64,000 bases of DNA from Desmodus rotundus (lineage: Eukaryota; Chordata; Mammalia; Chiroptera; Phyllostomidae): NCBI RefSeq assembly GCF_022682495.2, contig NC_071391.1, forward strand, positions 40,710,498-40,774,497, read 5' to 3'. The position numbers and the translations under genes are program-made. Below, in pieces: positions 1 to 13,427 of the stretch (position 1 is its first letter; each line of letters opens with the position of its first letter). Under the pieces are notes generated by a model. It saw only the letters and a program-made list of their open reading frames with translations. It searched no databases and was not told the DNA's origin.

Positions 1-94
1 TTTCTGAAAGAAAGTACCTTTGCAGTAGTACGTGTAGCACAGGGGGCATTGCCGCAGCGATTGGAACCCCTGTGCTTCTCTTCTCCGGCCATTC

Positions 95-440
95 GTTCTT
101 CATAGAGCACGTATTTGTGAAGTGCCTACTGTGCGTTGTGCTGTTGGAATGCGACGATGGGCACGAGCAGTGCTGCCCTTCCTCTCGCAGTCCAGTGGCG
201 GAGATGGTCTTTAATCGGTTACTGGCCAAAATAATATAATTCTAAACTGTGATAAGTGCTATGGAGAAAAGGTACAAGTTCCTTTGAAAGAGAAAAAACG
301 GGGAGACCTAATTTGGATAAGTGATTTAAAAAGGCCTTTCTGAGGAAGTGACATTTAAACTGAGACCTACGGGATAAGGAGTTTACCGGAAGGGAAAGGG
401 GGTGGAAGGATTTCCAGGCAGAGGCAAGAGGTTTTGTGAT
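95..440 (-). repeat. L2-type LINE remnant, minus
   Basis: Reads as the degraded reverse complement of an L2 3' end: ttcttcatagagcac, gagtgcctactgtg-like text, then ccttcctctcgcagtccagtgg. The part at 320-440 has ttccaggcagaggcaagag, also L2-like. Strongly diverged; borders approximate. Confidence 0.5.
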
Positions 441-644
441 ATCATTTTATAGTGCTTATGACCTTTGGAAATGCTTATATAATTAGGTACTAGTATATGA
501 GCAAGACAGTTTATAGAGCTGTGTTACTGAAAAGATGTGTATAAATTACATTTTTATAAATGAATTCCTGAATTCCTGCAGGCTTACATTATACTCACTG
601 TGCTATATCATCTGCATTTGATTGATGTTCAGTTACTTCAATTA

Positions 645-1235
645 CTGCTAGATTGATCTTCCTAAAGCACAACTTTGATGATGCTTTTTCCTGCTCAGAA
701 ATCTTCACCCACCCCCAGTTACCCAGTGAAGTCCAGACTTCTCAGCCTCATGGTCTGCGAAACCAGTCCTAGTCGCGATATCCTACTTCGTCTTTTATTA
801 TTCCTCTTTCTGCAGTGCTTTCTGTCAGTCAGCAGAATTTCTGAATGGGCACCGGTGCTTTCTCCTTATGTCCATCTTCAGTCGCATTGTTTCCCTTTCC
901 TTACAACCTGTCTACCTCCTTCTCAGGTTGTCTAAATCCCATGTGTATTCTGGGCCCATCCCAGATGTTACCATCTCATCTCTGTGTCTTCCCTGGCCAC
1001 CCTCGCTGGAAGTCACTGCTTTTGCTTCTGACTTTTTGTGACATTTTATTTTACCACCCTTTAGGCACTTCTCCCTTCTCACTGTATGTTGTTTTGAAGT
1101 TATTTCTAGGCATGTCTTATTGTCCCAACTGGAATTGTATGCTTTTTGAGTCCAGAGCCTGTGATGAGCAAGTCTTCGCTTCTCTCACTGTGCTTAACAC
1201 AGTCCCTTGCATGTGACTGACGCTAAATAAAAAAT
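645..1235 (+). repeat. L2 LINE 3' fragment, plus
   Basis: Follows the L2 3' order: atcttcctaaagcacaac, cccagttacccagtgaagtccag, tgccttagtc-like middle, ttgagtccagagcctgtgatg, and cacagtcccttgcatgtgactg ending in aataaa. The two open frames here (from 675 and 845) are chance frames in the repeat. Confidence 0.65.
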
Positions 1236-1965
1236 TTTGGAAGAAATTTAGAAGTTAATTGTTGGTTGCTAGATTGCCCTTAAACAGTAATTAATGATAT
1301 CTAATAAATACATCAAGAGACTGACATATGCAAAAATCCTTTTAATGTTAGCAATCCTAAATTCAGATTTTCTTATAAAGGGAGTAGTACTTGCTTGGGA
1401 TGTTTATATGTCTTTTTTGTGCATTTCCATGACACTGATTTACAGAGGTTATTTTAGATTCATAAATGGTTCTGTCATTTTCACTTTCTCCTCTCTTTTG
1501 AAGATTTGCATGCTCATTTAGCTGTAAAGAAGAATGAAAAGAACAAATGAGCACCCTCTCTGGTCGTTTATACCAGGAAGGGAGGAAGAGATCTGAAAGC
1601 ATGTCTAAGCAATGCTCTTATTTTGATCGTTGGGGGTTTTCCAAGTGCCTGTGGCTTCCGATAAGTCTGGAAGACTCCCACATAGGCTTTCCTTATTCAT
1701 TGGAGGCAGTTTTTATATTAGATTGAACTGGGGACACTAGAGGTTTAAATTTCTTCAAGGTTATTTTGAACTGGAAATTTTGAATTGCTGTTTTTTTTTA
1801 ACCTTTCCTATTTACATTGTTCACATGATGAGTATTTTCTAAAGACTATTTGTTTTAGCTATTTAGTCTTCACATAAACTTGAAATACCTTGGTTTATTA
1901 CCAAATGTGGCCAAATAAAGTAATAGTGTTTTAATTCCCTTGATTAAAAAATGTATTTTTTTGAG

Positions 1966-2240
1966 TCCTGGCCCATGTGGCTCAGTTAGTTGGAGCACTG
2001 TCCTGTAGACTGAAGGGTTGTGGGTTTGATTCCGGTCAGGTCACATGCCCAGGTTGCAGGTTTGGTCCCCAGTTGGGGCTCATAGGAGAAGGCAACCATC
2101 TCTCTCTCTCTCTCTCTTTTTCTCTCTCTATGCCCCCTCCTCTTACCTCATTTCCTCCCTCCTTGTTCCCTCCCTTTCTCTCTCTCTAAAACTAATGAAA
2201 AAATACCCTTGGGTGATGATTTAAAAAATTAAATAGATCA
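1966..2240 (+). mobile_element. VES-family tRNA-derived SINE, plus
   Basis: Head tcctggcccatgtggctcag, A/B-box-like body with gggtttgattccggtcagg, then a long CT-rich stretch ending in A-rich DNA. This matches the bat VES SINE layout. Fairly diverged; target duplication not clear. Confidence 0.8.
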
Positions 2241-2537
2241 AATAAAATGCTTCTTTTCTTTAAAAAATAATTTTTGAGCTGTACCCTGAGGCATTTGAAA
2301 ATGTTTTCATCTGCTGATCTGAGTGACGTTAGATGGTCACTACAGTGCTCCACTCGTGGGCCCCATGGGACTGTGTTACAGGCAAGGTCCTGATGAACCT
2401 GTGGTTTCCACCTGGTCACATTTGACACCGGGAAGCTGACGAACGAGGAAAGGTCTTGAGAATAGAAATTGAATCTGTGTTAGGCAGCATCAAATTGATG
2501 GAAGTAAGAAGTTATAAAAAGTGGAAACTAAATCTTT

Positions 2538-2837
2538 TTTAAAAAATTAACTAATTAATTTTTATTCAGTTACAATTGTCTGCATTTTCTCCCCATCCCT
2601 CCACCCCACCCCAGCCAGTCCCACCTCCCTCCCCCACCTCTACCCTCCCCCTTGATTTGGTCTGTGTGTCATTTATAGTAGTTCCTGTAATCCCCTTTCC
2701 CCACTGTCCCCTCCCCACTCCCCCCTGGCTATTGTTACAATGTTCTTAATTTCAATGTCTCTGGTTATATTTTGTTTGCTTTTTTCTTTTGTTGATTATG
2801 TTCCAGTTAAAGGTGAGATCATATGGTATGGGTTGAG
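2538..2837 (-). mobile_element. 5'-truncated L1 (bat 3' end), minus, with TSD
   Basis: The reverse complement of the local L1 3' end: ttattcagttacaattgtctgc next to the A-tail side, a C-rich stretch, then aatttcaatgtctctggttat and aaaggtgagatcatatg. It is flanked by a perfect 15-nt direct repeat (GGAAACTAAATCTTT at 2523-2537 and 2838-2852), the target-site duplication. Only about 300 bp was inserted. Confidence 0.85.
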
Positions 2838-2914
2838 GGAAACTAAATCTTTGTGTTCATGAAGATTTATTCACTCATTCTGCAAGTGCTTGTCCACTGG
2901 TCAGGCACGTTGGG

Positions 2915-3155
2915 CTGTTTCAGATCGGGGTGTCTCAGCCGCGGCCCTGTCGACACTCGCCGACACTGGGCTGGCGAGTCCTCTGTGGGGGGCTGGCAGT
3001 CCTCTGTCCTGTGCACTGTAGGTGAGCAGCAGCATCCATGGTTTCTACCCTGTAGATACTAGTGGCACTCTCCCGATCGACCGTTAACCGTGTCCCCAGA
3101 CATTGCCAGGTGTCCCCAGGAGGGAAAATAACCTCTGGTACAGAACTGTTTTTCA
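2915..3155 (-). repeat. MER5A-like hAT transposon fossil
   Basis: Contains the order typical of MER5A: gggtgtctcagccgcggcc, ggggggctggcag, cctgtgcactgtagg, agcagcatcca, agatactagtggcac, ccccagacattgccaggtgtcccc. Non-autonomous ancient DNA element. Borders approximate. Confidence 0.6.
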
Positions 3156-5460
3156 GATGAACATTTAAAAAGCAAATTTTCTGAAGTGTACTTTGCATTG
3201 TTCCCCTATTTCAAATGTTGGGACATGCTTCATGGGAGTTAGTCTTTCAGTATTTCCCAGGTAGTGTGCCCTGTCTGAAAAAGTGACTTAGGTTTTATGA
3301 TGGAATATGGAAGTAGACAAATCACCTATAGAGATACTGAAAGGAAAACCTTACATTAAAAAAATTAACAGTTGATTTAATCACAATTCTATAGCATTTA
3401 TGACATCTTGGATCAAAGAATCTACTCTTTCATGATCTTTTGAAAAGTACTTTGTATCTAGGAAGAAATTATTACAAAGAAATCTTCTAATGCTTGTTAT
3501 TTTTCCTCCTTTAAGAATGCTCATATTCATCTTTTGTTTTAAATCCTCTGTCACTTGTTGGTACTGCATAAAAATTCCATTATTGTAGAGACCATTCTCT
3601 TTGCTTCTCTGCTGCATCCTTTTCTGAAGCTATGAGGGATGCGAAACATATTCAGAAAATTCATTCAAAGCTTTAAAACTTATTATATCCAGGAGAGACA
3701 GATTTAAGATTGCTGAGGTTTCTGGTTGTAGTACTTCGAGCAGAAATCCATACCCCATTAGGTTCTCTAACATTGTGACCTTAATTTTCCAGATATTTTG
3801 CCCTTTAAATTGAAAGCAGTATTTTAATACTATTTAAGTCTTCTGGAGGGGCTTGTAATATCACAGACTTAAGTTGTGAAACATTTGAAACAAATGAAAA
3901 GTAAAATAGCAACGGACTTAGGACTGTATCACTTTATATATGCTTTTCTTTCAAACTATGCAGTGATAGGAAGGCATGCGTGGAATACACTTACTGCACT
4001 GGAGTTGGCGGAGGAGCTCTGTAGCGAGGAGTGGCCTCGACTGTGCTTGGGCAGGCTCTCTTTCATGGGCTGCTTTCTGGGCGCCACTTAAAGAATTTCT
4101 CATTAGGAATAGGTGTTAAATTCTCTGAATGTAGAAAACTTACTTTGTATAAAACTATGGTCTGTGTGAAATGAAAATCTACCTGGACAGTAGCTGCTGA
4201 GCTGTCTTGCTTCAGCAGATAAAGCAGGAAATGTAAAGCTGTGTTATGCTACTGAGTCCCCACACTGAGAACTATTTAAAAAAAAACTCCACAGAAAAGG
4301 AGAGATGAAAAGCCCTTTGTTCTTTCATTAGTAAATTAGGTCAGTTTTTAAATAATATTCTCATTGAAAAATGTACACATTTCTCAAGTAACTGATATAA
4401 TTTCATCCAATTCATATCTTAAAGGTATAAAACTAAACTGAATTCTTTAGGGGCCCTTAATTACTTCGTCTCTTTCCCACCGTAAATTAATCATATCATC
4501 TTTTCTTTAATTTGTGGCTCACTGAAGGATGATAAATCAAATATTCTTTATTAACCTATAGGAGCTAAAAATTCATATTAGCCTGTGCTTGTGTATGACA
4601 TTAGTTATGAGATAGTGACTAAGGGGCTACAGTAACCTCCGTGAGTTCCTTACATGTATTCCTATTAGTTAAATGCCAGATAAATCACATGACTATGCTG
4701 ATGCCAAGTAAGTATTGTGTGAGTTTCTAGGGGCCGTTGTTTAACATAAAGGACCACTGCGGGCAGAGTCTCCAAATATTTTGCTGTCCTGTTGCAGTCC
4801 AAATCTAGGGTAGTTTATCCTTGTTGGTGTTGCTGTTTGGTGGGCGCCCCGTTGGTTTAGGGTAAAGGTGAAAAGACCCCTCCCTGCTGGCAGGATGTAG
4901 CCCATCCCTGCTGAGAGTTTGGTTTGGTGAGGTTCCAGGGCAGGTTTTAGTTTCCACATTGCCAGCTGTCTTACTTCTTCGCCTTATTCATTGGCCCTCT
5001 GTCTCCCAAATGATTCCTCGTGGCCTCATGACACCAGGACAAGAGAGATCCATCACCTCTGTCCAAAGATCGCCAGCAAGCCCCTGGAGGTCTTGACTTG
5101 CTGTCAACATAAGAATGCCTTTTCCGTAAACTTAGCAACGCATTCAGTAGGAAAAACCTCCTGGGTCTATGTGACATACTAGGATTTGTCTGACATCAAA
5201 GGGGGAGCAGATTCTGGACAGCTCTTGAACTTGTTCATCCCAGTTCATATCATCAGGGTATTTAGAAGCATTCCTCGTAGCCTTTACGTACCTTCCTGTT
5301 GTCAGAACGGTTAACTGGCCAGACGGCCGTGGTTCATTGTCCCATAATTATCACCTCAAACAGTCCCTGACTCCTGACTTTTAGGGGCTCTTCTATCAGG
5401 AGATTATAGCTCCAGATTATTCCCCTTATCAGCACCTTTTCAAAGGTGTAGACATTCTGT
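3156..5460. other. No gene or repeat recognised
   Basis: AT-rich unique-looking DNA. Several open frames under 100 codons occur on both strands (for example 3381-3617 and 4741-4959 minus), none with a recognisable motif or splice pattern. Confidence 0.5.
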
Positions 5461-5469
5461 AGAGACGTG

Positions 5470-5570
5470 TGTGTGTTCATCCATCCATCCGTTCATTCAC
5501 TCCCTCTGCTGTGAAACACCGGGCACTAGTGCAGGACACAGACGCTAAGTGTGAGTCATTCTGCAAAGTT
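5470..5570 (-). repeat. Short L2/MIR-like remnant, minus
   Basis: catccatccatccgttcattcac followed by gggcactagtgcagg resembles the reversed 3' end of L2. Short and diverged. Confidence 0.35.
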
Positions 5571-6054
5571 CATGGGGAATTAGCTACGTTCCTGAGCTCT
5601 TTGTCTTTCCAGAAAGTTTCCTGACATTGGCCTTTTTCTTTACAGGCTGCTTTGCAGCCTGTAAAATTTACACGTGTGACCACTGAAATGACAAGACTCA
5701 CCCTTAATATGTTTCTCAATAGAACATCTCAGCCTAGAAATAGAAGATGCAGAGAATAACTAAGTGAAATTCTAGTACTGGAAAATATAACAGTGAAGGG
5801 AAACATCACTGGTATTTAGATTTATGCTTGATTGGACTCTAGTTCAGTGGTTAAACAATATCACTTCCTCAGCGTGCGGTGTGGTCCCGGTTGCATTGCG
5901 TTGCGGGCGCCACACCTCACATGGCGAGACATGGTGTCAGGCTGGCTCACTTCACCGGGGCTATTAGTGATGATCCGTGGGCGTTAGCTGGGCCCCGTGG
6001 TGAGTCTCCCCACCCTTGTTTCTGTTTGTTCTTGGTGTTCTGAACTTTTATGAT

Positions 6055-6306
6055 GATTTTTTTTGTATTTTTAAAATTTATTTATTTATTTATGTTTTAT
6101 TTTATATTTTTATTGTTGTTCAGTTACAGTCATCCCAATTTTTCCCCATTGCTCTCCCCTGCCCTGCCTGCTCCTTTCGTCCACCCTGTTGTCCGTGTCC
6201 ATGGGTCCTTTACACATGTTCCTTGACTATATCCTTCCCTTTCTTTCCCTGTTTTCCCTCTCCCCCTTCCAGGGGCTTTTATGTCTTTTATTTATTTTTA
6301 TTTTTT
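6055..6306 (-). mobile_element. 5'-truncated L1 3' end, minus, with TSD
   Basis: Shares ttattgttgttcagttacag and the C-rich 3' UTR with the other bat-type L1 ends here. It is flanked by a perfect 14-nt direct repeat (TGAACTTTTATGAT at 6041-6054 and 6307-6320). Confidence 0.8.
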
Positions 6307-6320
6307 TGAACTTTTATGAT

Positions 6321-6860
6321 TATTGATGTGGATCATTGGTCATTAACTTCCTGTGAAACCTGTGGGCTCTTTCAGTTTGAAAATTCATTTACTCCAGGGA
6401 AGGTGTGTTTGTATTATTTCTTTGATAATTTCTTCTTTTAATTTTCTGTATTCATTTTTTGCTTGAACTCTTGTTATTCAAGTGTTGGACCTCCTGGACT
6501 CATCCTTTAATTTTTTTCCATTAACTCCCAGTTTCCATCTTTTTGTTATTTTGATCTGTTTTCCAAGACATTCCCCAAATTTATATTCTAACTTCTTAAT
6601 TTAATTTAATTTTTATTTTTAGATGTTAAGGACTGCCTCTGATTTCTGAATGTTCTTTTCTTGTAGCTTCTTATTGATATCTTTCAGCTCTTGGAGGGTG
6701 TTTTTATATATATGGTTTAATTCTGCTCCTGGCCTTCTCTCTGTACTCTTTGAGTTCTCTTTCCCCTATTTGTTTGGTCTCTTTTGCTTTGGAGCCTTTC
6801 ATAAAATGTCTAGCTAGCCTTGTTATTTTTCCCTGTTTAAGAAGGAGGTAGTCAAATTGC
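6321..6860 (-). repeat. Possible old LINE remnant, minus
   Basis: T-rich DNA with phrases such as ttggacctcctggactcatcc and ttctttgataatttcttc, which I associate with reverse-complemented 5' parts of old mammalian LINEs. No reliable borders. Confidence 0.3.
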
Positions 6861-7909
6861 ATCCCGAGCTTTGTGTCAACTAGTGCATGTGACCTGGTGA
6901 GGACCTAAGTAAGCGCCTTTTCTGGGGGCTGTAGGGTTCTGGGGAGGAATCCCTGTGTGTCAGCATCTGTGCTGTGGGTGGGGTCGGGGGGAGAGGGTGA
7001 CCTGACCAGGGCTGTGTCTGTGCACTTGTGTGCGTGTGCGTGTGTGGCAGTTTCTCCAGAAAGGAAGCTCTGCTCTCCTGCCTGAGAGATACAAGCCTGG
7101 CCTCCAGCGTTCTTGGAGTAAACAGGGAGAAAGGGACAGGGAATCTCACCATGGTGCCTCACTGTTGATCGCAGATATGCTTGGACCCCAAGCCAGAACC
7201 TGGCTGAGAAAATAACTTCTGGGCATTTGTAGGCGGGGAGGGGTGGTAGTCTGGCTGTGCAGGGTCTAGTGATAGTTTTTGAAATTTTTGCATTGATTGG
7301 GACAACTGGAATCTGTAAAGTGCTTTAGTCACATCTGAGACAATAAGACCAACAATTCAGTGCCTGGACCATTTATCGAAGCCTGGAAGGACGTAGAGGA
7401 CAGTAGCAGATGCTGGTAATTGGGACTAAAGCTGTCATGGCAGATTCACCGTTGTCTTCTGACTCTTGTGTAAAGACATGATAACTTTTCTAAAACTGAT
7501 TGCTGTCCGAGGTGTAGGAATGAGTTTCCATACCCTCTCCTTTCCTGATGTCTTTCTAAGGTGCTTGGATCATTCCGTCGTCCCAGGGAAATATGTGCTC
7601 TTCTCATTCCCAAACATTTTATTCAGTAGTTTGCATTTTCTCAGAGACACCCAGGGTGCAGGGTCCCTTCAGATGCAACCGCTTCATCGTCCTTGGTTTC
7701 CCTAAAATCAGTAAGACCTCACAGAGATACACTTTCATTTCTGAGCGTGTGGACTGCAGTTCTCTAATAACAGCAGCTTCATTTTGGTGGATCACATGTC
7801 ACTCAAACAGTAGAAGCCCCACAGGGACTGCGGATCACCTAATTGTCTTTATTGGATGATGATTTAATACGTTACAAAGTTGCATGTAGCCATTTCTGAT
7901 GCCGGGGAG

Positions 7910-8117
7910 CAGTGGTTTCCAAACGTTTTGACCCAGACCTCAGTGTGAAAAAGTTTACATGCTACATACAAACACACACACACACACACACACACACAGA
8001 GCTGAAGCAAATGTAAAGAAATGATGCCTATGACAAGTGTTATATTCTCATATTTTCTATTCTATTTAAATTTAAAATATTGTGCCCCATGGGTAACCTA
8101 CAGTTTGTAAATCACTG
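7910..8117. repeat. hAT-like inverted-repeat fossil with internal (CA)n
   Basis: Starts cagtggtttccaaacg and ends cagtttgtaaatcactg, imperfect terminal inverted repeats of the hAT-Charlie type. A (CA)n run sits inside. No 8-bp target duplication was seen. Confidence 0.4.
7972..7998 (+). repeat. (CA)n microsatellite
   Basis: About 27 bases of pure alternating AC. Confidence 0.95.
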
Positions 8118-8829
8118 CACTGTGGTTCTTAATATTTGGGGGCATGGTGGATGTGGGCCTTTTTGGCACTCTGATGAAAGTCCTGGAATCTCTTCTCAGA
8201 AAAATGCACATACACACATTTTTGCAGACATTTTCAGGAGATCGACAGGCTTCAGGTATAAACATGGACTTCTCCCTAGTTCTGAAAGCTTCTACACTGG
8301 ATACCATTTGGCGTTACGTTGCTTTGCTGGTACATTGCACCCAGCATGCCTGGACAGCTACCATCGACGGCCCAGCAGGTATTCTGCCTTTCCTCCCTTC
8401 CCCTTGCTGAGTGTTGTTAATACAGGGCTGTAGGCCAGAGACCATCTAATAAATCAAACTTCATCCTTCACACCAAGGTTAAAGGTCTCAGAGGATCCTT
8501 ACTCTTCCTGGGCATAGTTGTCTCTATACTGTTTAGAGTCAGTGCACAGGGACCTGGGAGAGACAAACACTTGCTTCCAGACACGTCAGGAGCCGTTATT
8601 CTTTTGCAGAGATGCTGCTTCACCAGGACCTTAGCACGCTGATCCCTTAGCATCTGCAGGCTGATTCCCCAGCAGTCTTCGTCTGTAGTGCAGAGCTTCC
8701 TTATCACCAGTCAGCTTCCCCTGCTCTTCTTTAAAACCACCGTAGGTAGTCAGAATGGAGCCACAGCTCTGTTGTGTGAACTTGTGCCTCCCCTCACCCT
8801 TCACTTTTCATTCTTCCTGTCCTTGCTTT

Positions 8830-8910
8830 CACAGATATTCAGTGAGTTCTTTCTGTGTGCCGGGCTTTGTTAATGAGAGGAGTAATACACTGGTGAGAAA
8901 AACCCCACGT
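8830..8910 (-). repeat. MIR/L2-like remnant, minus
   Basis: agatattcagtgagttctttctgtgtgccgggctttg-type text, the reversed tail of a MIR/L2, with gagaaaaaccccacg after it. Short. Confidence 0.45.
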
Positions 8911-10890
8911 CTGGGTGTGCGTGGCCACCCCTCGCCTCATTCTTCGAGGACTGCACTCTGGTTCCTTACCCTGGGCCACCGTCCTCGGGCTCCTAGTGGT
9001 CCTGCCACTTCCTTCCCACTCTCCTGAGGTTTCGTATTTAGCTGTTACTTGCCCACATTGGAAATCTTAATCCACAGCTTTTATTCTGCCTGGAACAACA
9101 GACTTATATTTTCTTATGCAGTTTTTCTTTTGTCTAGAACAAACAAATGCTTTTTATTCTTTTAAAAAATAATGTAAATATGCAACTCTTAAAATATCAT
9201 TTCTGATGCTATGTCCTGGGTCACTATTCTGGAGATAACATCATGGGAAAATGGTGTTAATGTGCAAGAATTACCCCCAAAGTTGAGAGTTACAATCTTT
9301 GAAAGATGTCTTAATAATGGGGACATTTTTAGCTGATAAAATACAGGCTCATGGCATTGGAGCATTATTAGTGTTCTCTCATGAGCAGACACCAGCCTCA
9401 GATATCTGGGGCAAAACATGACAAAATTGGTCTTTATTACACTGTGATAAAATCAAAAAATGATTTTATCTTCTTTACTTTTTTATGAATGTAAAATATT
9501 TGCATATTATTACAATAACTTCCACAGCAGCTTTAACGAAATCTGATACATTGTTAATGGTGTAGTTAAAAGATGTTGGCATTACATGCATATTTTGTTG
9601 CAGTTATCCAAGAGTTTTTTTTAAAAAAAGATTTTTAAGCTTGTATATTTTACGGTCGGACCCAGCAAACAGACCCTATGCGTGCCGCAGGTTAGCTGTT
9701 TCAGGTGCCTGCGGCAGACGTCTCAGTCAGTCACAACCTTCCTTCCCTGCGACAGCCTCACATCCTCTTCAACACCCTGACCCAGGTCATTGCTAACTGG
9801 TTGCAGAGAGCACGTGAGAGAAAAGCTATTCGTCGTGTTAGTTTTGTACCTTAACCATTAGAGTGAGCGGAGGGCACCAAAAGTCTGCTGAAGTTTGGAG
9901 AAAGAGAGCAAACAAGGACAATAGAAACAACAGTGCCTAATTAAACCAGGTAACTGTCACGTTTGTGTCCACACTTTGCCATTTGTTGGTGTATCCAGCA
10001 TTTTAGCAGCTGGCCTTCCACAGAGAGTGAGAAAGGAGCAGTAAAAAGGAGGCCAACCATGACTGTTTCTTAACTCCTACTGTTTGAATTTAGGTTCATC
10101 CATGGTTGTATGTGGTGGGCCCTGGATGCCCTCGTCAAAATGAACTTTTTCAGCTTTCCCAGTATTAACCCCCTTGGGCACGTAGGTCATTCCTCTTTGT
10201 GTCCAGGTTAGTTGGTCACATGCGCAGATCGGTATTTTTCAGTACCAGTTTGGTCAGACCTTAACCCTTACTGGGTAGTGAAACCAATTTAGTGGAGTGG
10301 TTGTAGGGGATTGTGGCAAGACTATTTTTTAAAATGGAAATGGAACAGACAAGAAGAGCAAGTAGAGCGCATTATAAATAGTATAGGTATTTTTATGAAA
10401 TATTTACTTATGTGCATGCATGTGTATATTGGGACAAAATGTAAAATGTATTTGTTGTTGTGGATCAGGTCAAAAATGTTTGAGAAATACTCAACTAGAC
10501 TGCAAGATCCTTGTACTAAGAGTCTGATGAATCTTTGCGTTCTGCAGTTAATTTGGTATTACGAGTGCACATTAGTGCTCATGGAATGATTACAATATTT
10601 GCCTCGGTAGACACTGCGTATTGAACATGAAGGACTTGTTTACCCAACCAGTTTCTGATTTGGCCTCTGTGGATGCAGAGATTTTTTTTAACCGGGGTGC
10701 CTTTAGGTGTACTGCACATTACCTAGTCTTCTTTAGTGGAGTGGTCTTGACATGGATACGCACTGTCTTTCCTCTTCTCCCTTTACCTTTACGTTTCCCT
10801 GTGCCTTTGTGTTTACCATGGGACTCATCAAAGACTCTTTGCTGAGACATGATGAGTGGTTTGGTCATGACCTTGACTCGTTCCCTGCCC
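8911..10890. other. No gene or repeat recognised
   Basis: Open frames up to 92 codons (10311-10589 plus) lack any known motif. Around 9655-9850 the DNA is locally richer in CpG but gives no recognisable coding match. Confidence 0.45.
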
Positions 10891-10894
10891 ATCA

Positions 10895-11115
10895 CCCCAC
10901 ACCACAGTGTGTGTTGAGTGCTTACAGTTTATCGGACACTTTACATGCATTTATGTATTATTTACAAGCATTTTACATATATTCATTTACTCCTCATAAT
11001 AATCCTGTGGAAGGTGCTTTGTTATCCCCGATGCACTGATGAGGAAACTAAACACAGAAGTACAGTAAAATCACAGACTCGGTAAGTGGTCAGGGTTTGG
11101 ACCTAGGCGGTCTGT
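10895..11115 (-). repeat. MIR SINE, minus
   Basis: Reversed MIR: gtgctt-type start, catttactcctcataataatcc, tgatgaggaaactaaacacag and taagtggtcagggtttgg, in the right order. Confidence 0.75.
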
Positions 11116-11308
11116 GGGAAGGAGTGCAGCACTAGGGAAGGAAGTGCAGAGAGCTGGGCTAGAGGGCTCGTAGGCCCAGGGAGTTTTGCTTAGTCAAGGC
11201 TGTTTCTTCGGACAAGGTAGCTGGACAGAAGGCCTCATGTAGTCTTTTTTGTATGACTGGGCCCTGAAATTCAGTGAAGCTGGAAGAGAGACTGAACTCT
11301 CGCTTTTC

Positions 11309-13427
11309 TTTTCTTTCTTTTTTGTATTTTTTAAAATTATTTTATTGTTGTTCAAGTACAATTGTCTGCATTTATCCCCCCCACTCCCCCCACAACCCCC
11401 AGCCATCCCCACCTCCCTCCCCTGCTTCCACCCCCCTTGGTTTTGTCCATGTGTCCTTTATAGTTCTTCCTGAAAACCCTTCCTTCCTACCCCTGACATT
11501 ATCCCCTACTGCCTCCCCTCTGGTTACTGTCAGATTGTTCTTAATTTCAATGTCTCTGGTTATATTTTGCTTGTTTGTTTGTTTTGTTGATTAGGTTCCA
11601 CTTAAAGGTGAGATCATATAGTATTTGTCCCTCACTGCCTGGCTTATTACTTCACTTAGCATAATTCTCTCCAGTTCCATCCATGCTGTTGCAAAGGGTA
11701 TGAGCCCCTTCTTTCTTTCTGCTGCATAGAATTCCATTGTGTAAATGTATCATAGTTTTTTGATCCATTCATTTCCTGATGGGCATTTAGGTTGCTTCCA
11801 GTACTTGGCTATTATAAATTGCGCTGCTATAAACATTGGGGTGCATAGGTTCTTTTGGATTGGTGTTTCAGGGTTCTTAGGATATAATCCCAGCAGTGGA
11901 ATTGCTGGGTCAAAAGGCAGGTCCATTTTTAGTTTTCTGAGGAAATTCCATACTGATTTCCACAGTGGCTTCACCAGTCTGCATTCCCACCAACAGAGTG
12001 CTAGGGTTCCCTTTTCTCCACATCCTCTCCAACACTTGTTTGTTGATTTGTTAATGATGGCCATTCTGACTGGTGTGAAGTGGTATCTCATTGTGGTTTT
12101 AATCTGCATCTCTATGATGGCTAGTGATGTTGAGCATCTTTTCATACGTCTCTGGGCCCTCCGTATGTCTTCCTTGGAAAAGTGTCTATTCAGGTCTTTT
12201 GCCCATTTTTTTTATTAGGTGGTTTGTCTTCCTGGAGTGGAGTCATGTGAGTTCTTTATATGTTTTGGAGATCAAACCCTTGTCTGATATATCATTGGCA
12301 AATATGTTTTCCCAAATAGTTGGTTCTCTTTTCATTTTAATGTTGTTATCTTTAGCCATGCAGAAGCTTTTTAATTTGGTGAGGGGTCATTTGTTAATGT
12401 GGGCCCTTTCCTTTGTGTCCCTTGCTCTAGGGGACATATAGGTGAAAATATTGCTACATGGAATGTCTGAGATTTTCCTGCCTATGTTTTTCTCTAGGAC
12501 CTTTATGGTGTCATGGCTTATATTTAAGTCTTTTGTCCACCTTGAATTTATTTTTGTGTATGGTGTAAGTTGGTGATCGAGTTTCATTTTTTTGCATGTA
12601 GCTGACCAGACCTCCCAACACCATTTGTTGAAGAAGCTAGTTTTATTCCACTTTATGCTTCTGCCCCCTTTGTCAAATATTAATTGACCATAGAGACTTA
12701 GGTTTATTTCTGGGCTCTCTATTCTGTTCATTGGTCTCTGTGTCTGTTCTTACGCCAAAGATGTCTGCTTTCACCACTCCTATTCAACATAGTATTGGAA
12801 GCCCTAGCCGCAGCAGTCAGACAAGAAAATGAAATGAAAGGTGTTCAAAGTGGAAAGGAGGAAGTAAAACTGTAATGGTTTGCAGATGACATGATAGTAT
12901 ACATAGAAAATCCTATACTCTCCACCAAAAAACTACTCGACCTAATAAGTGAATTTGGCAAAACAGTGGGATACAAAGTCAATATTCAGAAGTCAAAGGC
13001 ATTTTTGTACACCAACAATGAAATATCAGAAACAGAAATCAGGAAAAAAATCCCATTTGATATAGCAACAAGAAAAATAAAGTACCTAGGAATAAACCTA
13101 ACTGAGGAGGTAAAAGGCCTGTACTCAAACACTGTACAACACTGAAGAAAGAAATTAAGGAAGACACAAACAGATGGAAGCATGTACCATGTTCATGGAC
13201 TAGAAGGATTAACATCATCAAAATGGCCATACTACCCAAAGCAATTTATAGATTCAACACAATCCCTGTTAAAGTACCAATGACATATTTCACAGATACA
13301 GAACAAACATTTCAAAAATTTATGTGGAACCATAAATGACCCTGAATAGCTGCAGCAATTTTGAGAAAGAAGAACAAAGTAGGAGGGATCACAATACCTA
13401 ATATCAAACTATATTACAAGGTCACTG
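11309..13427 (-). mobile_element. 5'-inverted (twin-primed) L1 insertion with TSD
   Basis: From 11309 to about 12757 the DNA is a reverse-complement L1: 3' UTR then the ORF2 C-terminus, with minus-strand frames at 11750-12145 (ending [10 protein letters not shown]) and 12387-12731 (contains NKWCWEVW). At about 12757-12760 orientation switches, and 12760-13427 reads in plus as the adjacent upstream ORF2 part, including FADDM-type reverse transcriptase text and [20 protein letters not shown]. Flanks are a 15-nt direct repeat with one mismatch (11294-11308 and 13428-13442, gaaYtctcgcttttc). This is the signature of twin priming. Frames are interrupted, so it is inactive. Confidence 0.92.

Noticed and set aside
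1966..2090. tRNA-like A/B box segments as tRNA genes
   Set aside because: They are heads of VES SINEs with CT-rich tails; no cloverleaf with an acceptor stem was seen.
11745..12218. 157-codon plus frame
   Set aside because: Antisense of the L1 ORF2 C-terminus; a nearly identical antisense frame recurs at 31302-31757 in the other L1 copy.
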